DNA of 64,000 nucleotides from Treponema sp. Its GTDB lineage: Bacteria; Spirochaetota; Spirochaetia; Treponematales; Treponemataceae. Both the position numbers and the translations under genes were made by a program. The first letter of the stretch is position 1; the number at the start of each line of letters is the position of its first letter. The stretch spans positions 1 to 64,000 of the forward strand of contig JAEDJA010000001.1 of the NCBI GenBank assembly GCA_016296575.1. The letters run 5' to 3'. Below, in pieces: positions 45,228 to 54,499 of this stretch. The notes under the pieces were generated by a model. It made no database searches, was not told where the DNA came from, and saw nothing but the letters and a program-made list of their open reading frames with translations.

Positions 45228-47193
45228 ATTTTGCCTGTTTTGAATAGGCTGCTTTGATACCTTCAGCAAAAAGCTTGTTCTGATCATTTCTGGTCTTAAC
45301 AGAGAACTGTGGTTTTCCATCTTCTGAAGAAACACGGTAAATGTTCATTGGATCTCCTGTGTAGGCAGGTGAATCCGGATTATTGATGTACCAGTCAAGA
45401 ACCGATACGAAACAAAGCGTGTATTTCAAAAGATTTGCGTTTGTTGCGTTTGTATTAGGTCCTGTGTTTTTTCCACCAAGAACAACATCCAGGCGTTTGG
45501 ATATTTCATTAGGCAGTTCAAACTGATAGTGATCCCAAGGGTTTGAAATTGATTTGATTTCACTCTTAGTTTTGGCAGCCTGGTCACATTCGTTTACAAC
45601 CATTGTAAGATATTTTCGTGTAAAGTCAGTGCGGTGATACAGCGGACGGTATTTGCTTTGATCCTGAGGTCTTTCCAAAAGCAGCTGATCGAATTTAAAG
45701 CTTGGCATAAAGTGGAAAGTGATCTGCCACAAAAGGGAGTTTAGAATTTTCTTTCCAAGTTTTGTTGTTGCAAAATCACCCTGAGAATAGGCTGAGTTTA
45801 CAAAATCTTTAAGCTCGTCGCAGTAATATTTTCCGAATATTTCTTCGCGGTAAGCTGACCATTCATCCATTACATTGTAAATAGTATCGGCACCGTTTTT
45901 TGTTGAATCCGGCACATTGAATTTAATGTTACGGCAGCCTTTAAAACAATATTCAATAATATACTGAAGAACAATGATAACCTGCAAAGGATTTTCTTTG
46001 TGAAGAAGATTTGATCCCTCTTCCAGTTCAAAAATTGGACCGAAATAAGAATACATGTCAGGATGCTCTTCCAGATTGCTGAATCCGGCCTGTGGAAAGA
46101 ACTGTTCAAGCAGTTTAAGTCCTGTAATAACAGTTGCATCTTTTACGCCTTTCTGTACTGGATCTGGGCGCGAAGGTTTCTTTTCTTCTACCTTTTTTTC
46201 TTGTGGTTTTTCTGGAAGCAGAAGATCAAATTTGTGAAGCTCTGTAAATTTCAGTATGTCGGAAATTTGTGTCTGGAAGAATTCTGGATATTCGTAGTAA
46301 CCGTTTCCGCACATGCGCATAAGAAGCGGGTACATTTTTTTGATTACTTCATTATCAAGGTAAACCCAGTGTGTTATGGCCTTTTTTGAAAGCTCCGAGA
46401 GTTTTTCCTTTGATGTATCAGGATAAGCTATTTCGTCATTGTAGATTTCCTTAATAAGCTTTGGAATTTTTGTATCGCCAAAGTAATAAAGAGTGATAAG
46501 AGGCTTGTAAAGAACTCTGGTAATGGAAATAAGGTCTTTTGTAAGAACTGGTGGTTTTACATCTTTTAGACGGGCATATTCAGTTTTTATAGGTCCCATA
46601 GTCCAGGATGCAACCATTCGAAGGAATTTAAACTTTGCTTCAGAACCGTTAAGAATCTTGCTTTTGTATGTGGAAGGACTCATCTGGATAAGTGTTTTAA
46701 TTACCGTGATGAAGCTTTCCATGTTTGAAATATGAGAAGGAATTTTGGAATCACATAAAGAAGGCAGGATTTTTTCTGTACCGTTCTTCTGAAAGCTTCT
46801 GATGAAATTGAAAAAACCGTAATTTGGCTTAATCTGGAATTCCGATGACATCATAAGCTTGTCTATGTAATTACAGTCCTTTTTACTCATTTCAGGAAGA
46901 GTTTCATATTTGTGATAGGATTGAGCTGTGTATCCTGCAGATGAAGCTGAGGCTGGTTTTGCCTGTGAAGAACCTGATGCAGGATTTCTTTTGATTACTC
47001 CGAGATTTGGTTTTGAAGAACCTCCTGCAGAAGCTCCAGATGAAGTGTGTGATGATTTTTCGTACATGACCTGTCCGCCCAGTTTTTTTGCCATTTCGGC
47101 AGCTTCGTTCTTGTCAAGATTTCCAATATTTCGTCTTGTGTTTTCAAGAGTGCCTGGAGCCCAGTCAGCAGTTTTGTTTTTGTCGTCAGCCAT
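45226..47193 (-). CDS. Hypothetical protein, 655 residues
   Basis: Not recognised. No signal peptide or membrane helix. The N-terminal 90 residues are Ser/Ala/Gly/Lys-rich and likely disordered (SSHTSSGASAGGSSKP); a Lys/Glu/Pro-rich linker (KPQEKKVEEKKPSRP) near 325 divides two predicted mostly helical parts. Aromatic and charged residues are frequent, suggesting a globular cytoplasmic protein. It is last in a minus-strand group of envelope genes (52059 to 45226), 38 bases after the DUF2804-like gene, with AGGTGATTT before the ATG. Possibly a lineage-specific spirochaete protein (guess). Confidence 0.75.
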   Translation of the reverse strand: MADDKNKTADWAPGTLENTRRNIGNLDKNEAAEMAKKLGGQVMYEKSSHTSSGASAGGSSKPNLGVIKRNPASGSSQAKPASASSAGYTAQSYHKYETLPEMSKKDCNYIDKLMMSSEFQIKPNYGFFNFIRSFQKNGTEKILPSLCDSKIPSHISNMESFITVIKTLIQMSPSTYKSKILNGSEAKFKFLRMVASWTMGPIKTEYARLKDVKPPVLTKDLISITRVLYKPLITLYYFGDTKIPKLIKEIYNDEIAYPDTSKEKLSELSKKAITHWVYLDNEVIKKMYPLLMRMCGNGYYEYPEFFQTQISDILKFTELHKFDLLLPEKPQEKKVEEKKPSRPDPVQKGVKDATVITGLKLLEQFFPQAGFSNLEEHPDMYSYFGPIFELEEGSNLLHKENPLQVIIVLQYIIEYCFKGCRNIKFNVPDSTKNGADTIYNVMDEWSAYREEIFGKYYCDELKDFVNSAYSQGDFATTKLGKKILNSLLWQITFHFMPSFKFDQLLLERPQDQSKYRPLYHRTDFTRKYLTMVVNECDQAAKTKSEIKSISNPWDHYQFELPNEISKRLDVVLGGKNTGPNTNATNANLLKYTLCFVSVLDWYINNPDSPAYTGDPMNIYRVSSEDGKPQFSVKTRNDQNKLFAEGIKAAYSKQAK

Positions 47194-47230
47194 AAATCAC
47201 CTCGCAAAAATATTATCACAAAATATTTTC

Positions 47231-48280
47231 TTAGAAAGTTCTAATCCTGTTTTTATATACTAAACCAGGGAAGTTCTTAAGTACAACCTTTTCACCGTTT
47301 TTATCCAGAAGTACGCCGTCAAAGGTTCCGTAAATGCTGGAATATTCAGTCCGCATAATGATTATATTCAATGTTCGCGACTGGACTGAAACAGGTGTGA
47401 AGGTAAGGTCTACCATATTTTCTGTATCCTGAATAACCCAGGTTTTTGAAATTCCAAAAGGAGTTGTAATCACAACAGGTGGCAGAAGGGTAGTTTCACC
47501 ATCAATTATAAGTTCATTGTGATTATAGGAGTTTTCGTCTGCCGCATCCAGATTTGAATGAAGCATATGGAAGATTATATCTTTGCCTTTAAGGTTTCCT
47601 ATTCCCAAAGCCCATGTCTGATTCGTATGAAATTTGTAATAAGCACGGCTAAGTGACTGACAAGCTAGACCTGTCATTTCCTGGGCCAGACTTACGTCTT
47701 TTGTGTCCATTCGGCCTGTAATTTTCATTGTGGAAAACCAGGATGCCGTACAACGGGAAGAAGTTGGGGCAGGGGCTACAAACATCATACTTGATGTAAT
47801 TTCTGATGACCGGATTTTAGCGAAAAAATTAGGTCGAACTTTATCACCTTTAAGGCTTATGTCTACTTTAAATCGCTGATGATTGTTTTTCCACTTAATT
47901 CTGGTAAAACGGGCTTTTCTGAAACAAGTACAGTTTCCATCATCTGTGTTTGTAGGAACAAAACGGCGGCGTGGCGGCATAATGTTATGGTAAACACATT
48001 TTTTTCCGGTTTTTTTATCCCATATTATAACTTCTGCAAGTCCAAAAGCCTTAAAATCAAAAAAATCTACCATACCGATGTTTTCATCAAAAGAAAAAGT
48101 ATAGAAAACCCGGGATTTGATGCGCAGATTTGAAATGAAAGCGGGAAGTGGAATACCTGCATAAGGAGATCTCATGCCCTTTATGTCCAGGCGCTGGCTT
48201 ACTTCAGAAAAAGAGCCGAAGTTTGCTTTTCCCTTTGAGATAATATGATTTGGTTTTTCTTTTAGCTTTCGGGTATACAT
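47231..48280 (-). CDS. Hypothetical protein, possible DUF2804 family
   Basis: A 349-residue protein without signal peptide or membrane helix, predicted mostly beta. The order of segments (SRVFYTFSFDENIGMVDFFDFKAFGLAEVIIWDKKTG, a basic RIKWKNNHQRFKVDISL block, PAPTSSRCTASWFSTMKITG and LKNFPGLVYKNRIR at the end) resembles DUF2804 proteins, which have a lipocalin/hydroxyneurosporene-synthase-like fold; this is recalled, not searched. Function unknown. TATAAT (48288-48293, minus strand) ends seven bases before ATG with no Shine-Dalgarno. Confidence 0.6.
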   Translation of the reverse strand: MYTRKLKEKPNHIISKGKANFGSFSEVSQRLDIKGMRSPYAGIPLPAFISNLRIKSRVFYTFSFDENIGMVDFFDFKAFGLAEVIIWDKKTGKKCVYHNIMPPRRRFVPTNTDDGNCTCFRKARFTRIKWKNNHQRFKVDISLKGDKVRPNFFAKIRSSEITSSMMFVAPAPTSSRCTASWFSTMKITGRMDTKDVSLAQEMTGLACQSLSRAYYKFHTNQTWALGIGNLKGKDIIFHMLHSNLDAADENSYNHNELIIDGETTLLPPVVITTPFGISKTWVIQDTENMVDLTFTPVSVQSRTLNIIIMRTEYSSIYGTFDGVLLDKNGEKVVLKNFPGLVYKNRIRTF

Positions 48281-48310
48281 TTTTACTATTATACTTCCAA
48301 ACTCAGAATT

Positions 48311-49651
48311 TTAGTAGTAGTCTCTCTGAATGTATGTTGCACGCGGACGAGCTGTAATGTCAACGCGGCGGTTTTGAGCACGACCTTCTTCTGTGTCATT
48401 TTCAGCAACAGGGCGGGTTCCACCGTATCCTTTGTAAGTAAACAGACTTTCATCAAGACCGTGTTCAATAAGAGCTTCCATTACAGTTCGGGTTCTGTCA
48501 ATTGAAAGGTTCAGCTGACCAACTGGTTTTCCAACGTCAGCAGTGTGTCCTTCAATAAGAATGGTGAAGCTGTCATCGCTCATAATTTTTGAAAGAAGAC
48601 GGGCAATTTCCTGGATTCGTTCTGCTTCACTTGGTAAAAGTTCAGGGGAATCAGGATAAAATTTTAGGTCAACAGAAAAAAGAATTCCGTTTGGTCCGTC
48701 AACAGGTTCAATATTCATTTTATTTTCAAAAATATACTGTTTTACTTCTCTATATTTTACGTAATAGCCCGGATCTTTATCTGGAGCGCTTACTGTATAT
48801 TGAAGGTTTTCTTTATCAAGAAGAATGACTACCTTTCCCTGTTTAAGAAGCTCACGATTTTCTGGTACGGAAAGAATCTTCAGTGCATCACGGCGTTTGA
48901 TAATAGGATCAGTGCGGTTTCGACCATAAACTTTTGTGGCTTTAATGTAGAGAGGATCAAAACCAATGCGGTCATTGTATCGGGAAAAATCATCTGAATA
49001 ATCATAGCGGATGATGCCTTTTTCTGTGGCAATTTTTGGATTTACGTTGTTTTTTTCAAAAATGAGTTCCATGTCTTCATCCCAGATTTCAGGATAAAAA
49101 CAAGGATAAGTCTCGCTTGAAACATATTCACCTTGAACTGGAAGTGCGCCTCTTGCATCAATAATGATTCCTGAGTATACCCGGCTTGGAACTTCATCAA
49201 TAGGTTCTTCTGCATTCTGAGGATATTTGTGGCGAACAGTAAATTGATTGATTGTATTCAGCGAAATTGTATTTGTTGTAGTAAGAAGTTTTGCGTCGTG
49301 GGTAAAAATGTCTGGAGTTTTGTGTCCGCCTTCAATGATTTCAAGAATATCATCCAGTTTTATGCGGTCGGCCATAACTTCATCACCAAGACTTGAACGG
49401 TTATCAAGAAAAAGGGTAAGAAGCGGACGTTGAATAAGCTCCGGCATCTTGTTTTTAATGTTTACAGAAGCAGTTTTTTTACCTGCTGGCATAATGAGTC
49501 CGCTTTTTTCTGCATCTAAAGTAACGTTGGATTCAAAGCTTTTGGAAATCCAGTCAACTTTACTTACAGATTGGATATTTGAATCTTTGGCAGCTAGAGG
49601 GAAAAGAACAAAAATAGATAATGAAAGGGTCAAAAACAATGATTTTTTCAT
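48311..49651 (-). CDS. OmpA-family peptidoglycan-binding protein
   Basis: A 446-residue exported protein: signal peptide MKKSLFLTLSLSIFVLFPLAAKD, a large unassigned periplasmic region (about 25-310), and a C-terminal OmpA domain (about 320-435) with LYPDS-like strand, IEGHTADVG, LSIDRTRTVMEALIEHG and GYGGTRPVAENDTEEGRAQNRRVDI, which binds diaminopimelate or ornithine in peptidoglycan. No transmembrane barrel is obvious. It probably ties an envelope complex to the cell wall. It lies 24 bases after the lytic transglycosylase gene. Confidence 0.88.
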   Translation of the reverse strand: MKKSLFLTLSLSIFVLFPLAAKDSNIQSVSKVDWISKSFESNVTLDAEKSGLIMPAGKKTASVNIKNKMPELIQRPLLTLFLDNRSSLGDEVMADRIKLDDILEIIEGGHKTPDIFTHDAKLLTTTNTISLNTINQFTVRHKYPQNAEEPIDEVPSRVYSGIIIDARGALPVQGEYVSSETYPCFYPEIWDEDMELIFEKNNVNPKIATEKGIIRYDYSDDFSRYNDRIGFDPLYIKATKVYGRNRTDPIIKRRDALKILSVPENRELLKQGKVVILLDKENLQYTVSAPDKDPGYYVKYREVKQYIFENKMNIEPVDGPNGILFSVDLKFYPDSPELLPSEAERIQEIARLLSKIMSDDSFTILIEGHTADVGKPVGQLNLSIDRTRTVMEALIEHGLDESLFTYKGYGGTRPVAENDTEEGRAQNRRVDITARPRATYIQRDYY

Positions 49652-49675
49652 AGTACTTCAACTCCATTATCGGCA

Positions 49676-50989
49676 TTATTTTTCGGGAATGTAGAGAATT
49701 TTTCCAATGCGCAAAATTGCATTTTCTTCAATTCCGTTTACTTCACAAAGGGTTTTTACTGTTACACCGTATTTTCTGGAAATTGACCACAATGAGTCAC
49801 CTTTTTCAACTTTATACTGGAAAGGGAAGGTGATTGGATTTATATTTTCCAAAGCGGTCAATGCAGTTTCCATTGTTCCAACTGGCAGACGAATCTGGGA
49901 TTTTTTTGAAGGATGGGTAAAACCTTTTGTAAAGCTTGGGTTTAAATGCCTGATAGTCTTTTCATCAATACGCATTTCAGAAGCCAGGGCAGAAAGAGAA
50001 TAAGCTTTTGTAACTTCCACGTAATCAAAAATACCGTCTCTTTCGTTTACTAGATTTTTGTATTCCTCTTCATGCATTGGAAGATCAACACCATAATAAT
50101 CAGCATGTTCACAGATATCTGAAATGGCTAAAAGCTTTGGAACGTAATTTACTGTCTGGCTTGAAATGAGAGCGTTATCTGCAATGTAAAAAAAGTCACT
50201 TTGTCCCGCTTTATTTATGGCTTTTCTCATGGCACCGGCACCGCAGTTATATGCACCTATGGCAAGATACCAGTCTTTAAACTGATTGAAGTTGTCCTGA
50301 AGCTTTCTAAGTCCACCCTGAGTGCTTTTCCATGGGTCCAGTCGTTCATCAACAAATTCGTCCAGCTGTAAAAACGGTTTTACGGAATTTTCCATGAACT
50401 GCCACATTCCAAGTGCACCAGATTTTGATTTTGCAGTGGTTTTGTAATTTGATTCAACAACAGGAAGATATTCAAGCTCCGGTGGAAGCCCCATTTCTTC
50501 AATCACTTTCCGCACATAAAGTCTGTACTCCATAGAATCTTCAAGGACCTGACGCAGCCATTTAAGCCATTTTTCGCTTAAATACTGTTCTCTGTGTTTT
50601 ATTACCAGAGGATGATTGCGGTTTGTTTCATTCAGTATGGAATTTGGAAGTTCTTTTATGGCAGATTCACTTTCTTTTGTGTCACCATTTTCCAAATTAA
50701 AGTTTGATGTGTTGATTTCGCTAAGATTGTTTCCATCCAAAAGCAGCTTTAGGAATTCTGGGATATCGTAATCAAGATAAGGGTCTACAATAAAAGCTTC
50801 GTCCAGCGGAACTGCTTCTTCAAGAGATGTGGACTCTTCCAAAACCACAGTTTCAATTTGGGGAACCGTTTCTTCAAGAGGAACTTGTTCTGCCTGTGGC
50901 AAAATTTCTTCCAAAATCACTGGTTCATCTGCGTGAATTGGAGAGAATAGAAATAAAAGTGTGATGGCGGTAATAATCCTCTTTTTCAC
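49676..50989 (-). CDS. Lytic transglycosylase with LysM domains (MltD-like)
   Basis: A 437-residue exported enzyme that would cleave peptidoglycan glycan strands. Signal peptide MKKRIITAITLLFLFSPIHA, then a Glu/Val/Pro-rich repeat region (LEE.VP, about 22-65). The SLT domain has the catalytic E179 in VVESNY, SGALGMWQFM and YLAIGAYNCGAGAMRKAI. Two LysM-type regions follow: a weaker one near 325-372 and a clear one at about 388-437 (YKVEKGDSLWSISRKYGVTVKTLCEVNGI). It starts two bases after the upstream lipoprotein gene. Confidence 0.9.
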   Translation of the reverse strand: MKKRIITAITLLFLFSPIHADEPVILEEILPQAEQVPLEETVPQIETVVLEESTSLEEAVPLDEAFIVDPYLDYDIPEFLKLLLDGNNLSEINTSNFNLENGDTKESESAIKELPNSILNETNRNHPLVIKHREQYLSEKWLKWLRQVLEDSMEYRLYVRKVIEEMGLPPELEYLPVVESNYKTTAKSKSGALGMWQFMENSVKPFLQLDEFVDERLDPWKSTQGGLRKLQDNFNQFKDWYLAIGAYNCGAGAMRKAINKAGQSDFFYIADNALISSQTVNYVPKLLAISDICEHADYYGVDLPMHEEEYKNLVNERDGIFDYVEVTKAYSLSALASEMRIDEKTIRHLNPSFTKGFTHPSKKSQIRLPVGTMETALTALENINPITFPFQYKVEKGDSLWSISRKYGVTVKTLCEVNGIEENAILRIGKILYIPEK

Positions 50990-50991
50990 TT

Positions 50992-52059
50992 TTAGAGTTT
51001 ATTTCCCATGTAGATTCCGGCCCATTCCCAGTTTCCGTGAATATCAGGATCAAGAGGAAAGTTTACTTTTCGGAAGTAGAGGTACCATACTGAAACGTAT
51101 TCACTCCATCCCCAGGTACGAAGATAGGCTTCATTAGGATTGGATGTTTCATCAAGTTCATCGGCATACCGAATGCGGTTTCCTCTCATAAAACTTCGCA
51201 TGGAGAATTCTTCCTGTGCGTTTGCATCCATTTCATCCTGTTTCCATGACATGGAGAAGAAATTAACCTTAGATTTGTATTTATCCAAAGCACGCCAATC
51301 GTAGTTGCGGATAGCTTTTTTTACTGCAGCTTCAAGCTCAGGAAGACTCTGGAAGGTCCAGTCTTTGGAAGAGTTGTTGAAGTCAATAAAATGGCGGGCG
51401 TTTTTGTATGCGTCAGGTTCACCTGGAATCTGAATGGTAGTTGCATCAGGCTGCTGAAGAAAAAGCTGTGCTGCGTTCAAGGCCTGATCCCACTGACTGT
51501 CTTTTTCGTATTCCATTTCAAGACGGACGTAAAGTTCAGTTGTATTAATCTGTTCTGGAAAACGGTTGATGAGTTCGTTCAGATATTTAATACGGTTCTG
51601 GGGATTTGTGCTGATCTGGATTAGATTCTGAAGGCACATAAAGTGAATCGAATTATCTTTTACCATAAGGTCAGGATACTGACGGAGAATACGGTCAAAA
51701 TAATACTCTGCTACAGGTTCTGCATTCATTGAAAGGTAAGAGAATGCGTTCATAAGAAGCCAGTAGGAATTGTATTTATCTTCAGGATGATTTTCGACCC
51801 AATTGTTCAAAAAAAGAATGGTTCCCTGATAATCGTTCTGATAAAGCAGGTTGTTTGCCATCTGGTTTACAATGGCATACTGCTGTTTTGAATTCAGATT
51901 TTTATTTTCCAGAAGGTACTGCAGTTCAACCTGTGTTTCTTCAATATTCAACTTGCGTTTTTCATCCTCAGAAATACTGGAAGTATTGTTTGCACAAGCT
52001 GTAAAAATTGAGAGAATTGAGATAATGAAAAAGGTATGAATTGCGTATCTTTTTTTCAT
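50992..52059 (-). CDS. TPR-like lipoprotein of unknown function
   Basis: A 355-residue lipoprotein (MKKRYAIHTFFIISILSIFTACANN, Cys22). The mature part is helical with repeat-like segments of TPR character (QQYAIVNQMANNLLYQNDYQGTILFLNNWVENHPED, SYLSMNAEPVAEYYFDRILRQYPD) and a C-terminal part rich in Trp/Tyr. Function unknown; TPR lipoproteins often scaffold envelope complexes. It is first in the minus-strand envelope operon with the lytic transglycosylase and OmpA genes, suggesting a joint cell-wall role. Confidence 0.75.
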   Translation of the reverse strand: MKKRYAIHTFFIISILSIFTACANNTSSISEDEKRKLNIEETQVELQYLLENKNLNSKQQYAIVNQMANNLLYQNDYQGTILFLNNWVENHPEDKYNSYWLLMNAFSYLSMNAEPVAEYYFDRILRQYPDLMVKDNSIHFMCLQNLIQISTNPQNRIKYLNELINRFPEQINTTELYVRLEMEYEKDSQWDQALNAAQLFLQQPDATTIQIPGEPDAYKNARHFIDFNNSSKDWTFQSLPELEAAVKKAIRNYDWRALDKYKSKVNFFSMSWKQDEMDANAQEEFSMRSFMRGNRIRYADELDETSNPNEAYLRTWGWSEYVSVWYLYFRKVNFPLDPDIHGNWEWAGIYMGNKL

Positions 52060-52087
52060 ATTTTTAATTTAACATAGAGAAATAATC

Positions 52088-52115
52088 TTGTAAATAAACC
52101 CAATAATAATATAAT
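52088..52115 (+). promoter_or_regulatory. Promoter of the membrane/TPR gene pair
   Basis: -35 TTGTAA (52088-52093), 16-base spacer, -10 TATAAT (52110-52115). The leader of about 30 bases contains GGGGAATGGA before ATG 52152. Confidence 0.6.
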
Positions 52116-52151
52116 ATTATAGTAGAAAGATTTTCTGTTGGGGAATGGAAT

Positions 52152-52736
52152 ATGCAAAAAATCAGTAATAAATGGCTTTATACTCTTTTGGCTTGTGGCT
52201 TTCTTTTTATTCTCTCAGGTTTTTTTTGCTGGATAGCATTCTCTACTGCTGCTGACGGAATTGTAAAAAAAACATGGCCTATGTTGATTATTGGTCTTGG
52301 TTTCTTTTTCTTTTTTTGCACACTGGCATTCCAAAGAAAATCAATCTTCTTTTTCTGGGGATTTCTTCTTTCTTTAAGCGGATTTATTCTCCTTCTTATT
52401 ACCATGGAAATTATTCATTTTGGCGTTCTGAAGCTGTGGCCGCTTTTCGGAATCATTGCCGGATTTGATATTATTCTCTTAAGTTATTTCAAAAAACGGA
52501 TGTTCTCCATCAGTAATCTTTTGGCAGGATTCTCGGTAATTGTTATCTGCTGTGTTTTCCTGCCATTTTCACTGGGGATTGCATCGATCAGCTTTAAGAC
52601 CTTTACTATTTTTGCCTTCCCGGGTTTGCTGGTAATTGGTGGGGTTTCTCTTGTTGCTCTGTTCATTGCACAGATGTACAACAACAAGCTGGTGCTTCCT
52701 GAAGAAGAAAGCGATGATTCTGATGAAATGATTTAG
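52152..52736 (+). CDS. Small multi-pass membrane protein
   Basis: A 194-residue protein with about six hydrophobic helices, paired as short hairpins (LLACGFLFILSGFFCWIAF, WPMLIIGLGFFFFFCTLAF, FFFWGFLLSLSGFILLLI, LWPLFGIIAGFDIILLSYF), and an acidic C-terminal tail (EEESDDSDEMI). The repeated W-P-hydrophobic-G pattern recalls LiaF/DUF5668-type membrane domains that sense envelope stress, but the match is loose. Shine-Dalgarno GGGGAATGGA precedes ATG. The TPR gene follows 11 bases downstream. Confidence 0.65.
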   Translation: MQKISNKWLYTLLACGFLFILSGFFCWIAFSTAADGIVKKTWPMLIIGLGFFFFFCTLAFQRKSIFFFWGFLLSLSGFILLLITMEIIHFGVLKLWPLFGIIAGFDIILLSYFKKRMFSISNLLAGFSVIVICCVFLPFSLGIASISFKTFTIFAFPGLLVIGGVSLVALFIAQMYNNKLVLPEEESDDSDEMI

Positions 52737-52747
52737 GGTAAGTTTAC

Positions 52748-54481
52748 TTGAACAGATTTTTCAGCAACTTCAAAAAGATTATTTCTCTCTTATTGATGGC
52801 AATTCTTTTGTCAGATGCTGCTGTGTTTGCTGCAAGAAAAAAGAAAACCGAAGAAGTTGTTCAGGAAGATTCTGAAGAAAAAACTTACATCAATATTCCG
52901 ACAGAAATAAAAAAACGCAGCTTTTTTGCTGATCTGAATCAGGATGCAGTTGTTCTTCTGGAAAACGGATCTCCTGAATCAATTAAAGAAGCGGTGCAGC
53001 TTATTAAAAAACCTTCTACAGATTATACAGATGTGGAAAAAATCTTCCTCAAGGTTGCTGACCGTATGTTGACCATTGCCTATCCTTCTGAAAAACAGAG
53101 CTGGGAATACGAGAATTTTTCGGTTCAGTCTCCTTACACTGGAGCACTGGATTCTGTAGATAAAGGTATTTTTGATTCAAGTACTGGAAATGTAGATTTC
53201 TTGGGAACTCTTCTTCCAGCTTTCCTGATTTTTAGGGACAGCATTACCGATGCCCAGCTGGTTTCCTGTGAGCAGGCAGTGGAACAGGCTAAAGCATTTA
53301 ATTCTACAAGCTTTATCCTTTCATTTATAACAGCTAAAATTGCCTATAAAAAAGGTGACTGGGAAAAAGCCGCCCAGAATCTTCCAAAAATTGATTCAGC
53401 CAGTGCCGACTATCAGGTTTTCAAGGCACAGGTTCTGGTAAAACAGGGCCGTACTTCCGAAGCCGAAGCAATTGCATTGAAAATCACTGAGGAATATTCA
53501 TCAAATCTTTCTGTTTTGAAGTCTGCCAGTTACATCTTTTTTGCTGCAGGAAATTACGACAAGGCAGAAGAATATGTAGCCCGTGTTCTTCAGCAGACAC
53601 CAAATAATCAGGAATTTCTTTTGTTCCGTGCCCGCATCCTTGTTGCAAAAAAAGATTATATTCACGCTGTTTCACTTTTGGACATGTATGCCCGAAACAA
53701 CAACACCAATCTTGATTATCTTATCCTCCGTTCTACAGTACAGCTGGAATGGTCAAAAAATACAAATCAGGCTACAGATACTGTAGAAAAAGCACTTTCC
53801 CTTTACCCCGAAAATTCAGCTGCTCTTCTTATGGCTGCCCGAATTGCATCCATGGTAGACGGTCCTGTTGCAGGAAAATATGCCGATGAACTGGTTTCAA
53901 CAATTCTTGAAAAAGAACCTGGCAATACTGATGCACTTTCCTATGCTTTAAAAGGACTTATGCAGCGGGAAAACTGGAAGGAAGCCTACGATATTTCAAG
54001 CCGTCTTGTAAGCGAAGGAAAATCTGACAGCGAGCTTGTAAAAAATCACGTTGAAATCTGTCTTAAGCTTAAAAAAAATACTGAAGCTCTTAATTATGCT
54101 ACGGAACAGTACAAGTTAAATCCTGGTGATGAAACTGTTCTTCAGGCTTATGTTCTTGCACAGGTAAATGCGGGCTCCAGAAACCAGAGTCTTCAGTTCA
54201 TAAACTCTCTTCTTGATGGAAGTTCAGCCAAAATGAAGAGCTTCCTCTATTACACACGAAGCTTCCTTCAGCCAAATGAAACTGCCATTCTTGCAGATCT
54301 TCGTTCAAGTCTTATTGCAAACCCTCGAAATAGTGAAACTCTTTTCCGCATGTACGAGATTTATTACGGAAAAACTGATTATCGAAAAGCCCAGTATTAC
54401 CTTAAACAGGTTGTTGCTCTGAATCCAAACGATTCTTCCGTAAAAAAACTCAACGAAAATCTTACAAAACTAATTCAGTAG
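52748..54481 (+). CDS. Exported TPR-repeat protein
   Basis: A 577-residue protein beginning at TTG, eleven bases after the previous stop with AGGG upstream. That start provides a proper signal peptide (MNRFFSNFKKIISLLLMAILLSDAAVFAARKKK); later ATGs would cut it. From about 200 to the end it consists of tandem TPR-like repeats (KKGDWEKAAQNLPKI, AAGNYDKAEEYVARVLQQTPNN, AKKDYIHAVSLLDMYARNN, GKTDYRKAQYYLKQVVALNPNDSS). A periplasmic scaffold is likely; partners unknown. Confidence 0.8.
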   Translation: MNRFFSNFKKIISLLLMAILLSDAAVFAARKKKTEEVVQEDSEEKTYINIPTEIKKRSFFADLNQDAVVLLENGSPESIKEAVQLIKKPSTDYTDVEKIFLKVADRMLTIAYPSEKQSWEYENFSVQSPYTGALDSVDKGIFDSSTGNVDFLGTLLPAFLIFRDSITDAQLVSCEQAVEQAKAFNSTSFILSFITAKIAYKKGDWEKAAQNLPKIDSASADYQVFKAQVLVKQGRTSEAEAIALKITEEYSSNLSVLKSASYIFFAAGNYDKAEEYVARVLQQTPNNQEFLLFRARILVAKKDYIHAVSLLDMYARNNNTNLDYLILRSTVQLEWSKNTNQATDTVEKALSLYPENSAALLMAARIASMVDGPVAGKYADELVSTILEKEPGNTDALSYALKGLMQRENWKEAYDISSRLVSEGKSDSELVKNHVEICLKLKKNTEALNYATEQYKLNPGDETVLQAYVLAQVNAGSRNQSLQFINSLLDGSSAKMKSFLYYTRSFLQPNETAILADLRSSLIANPRNSETLFRMYEIYYGKTDYRKAQYYLKQVVALNPNDSSVKKLNENLTKLIQ

Positions 54482-54499
54482 TTTTTATTTTAGGAAATT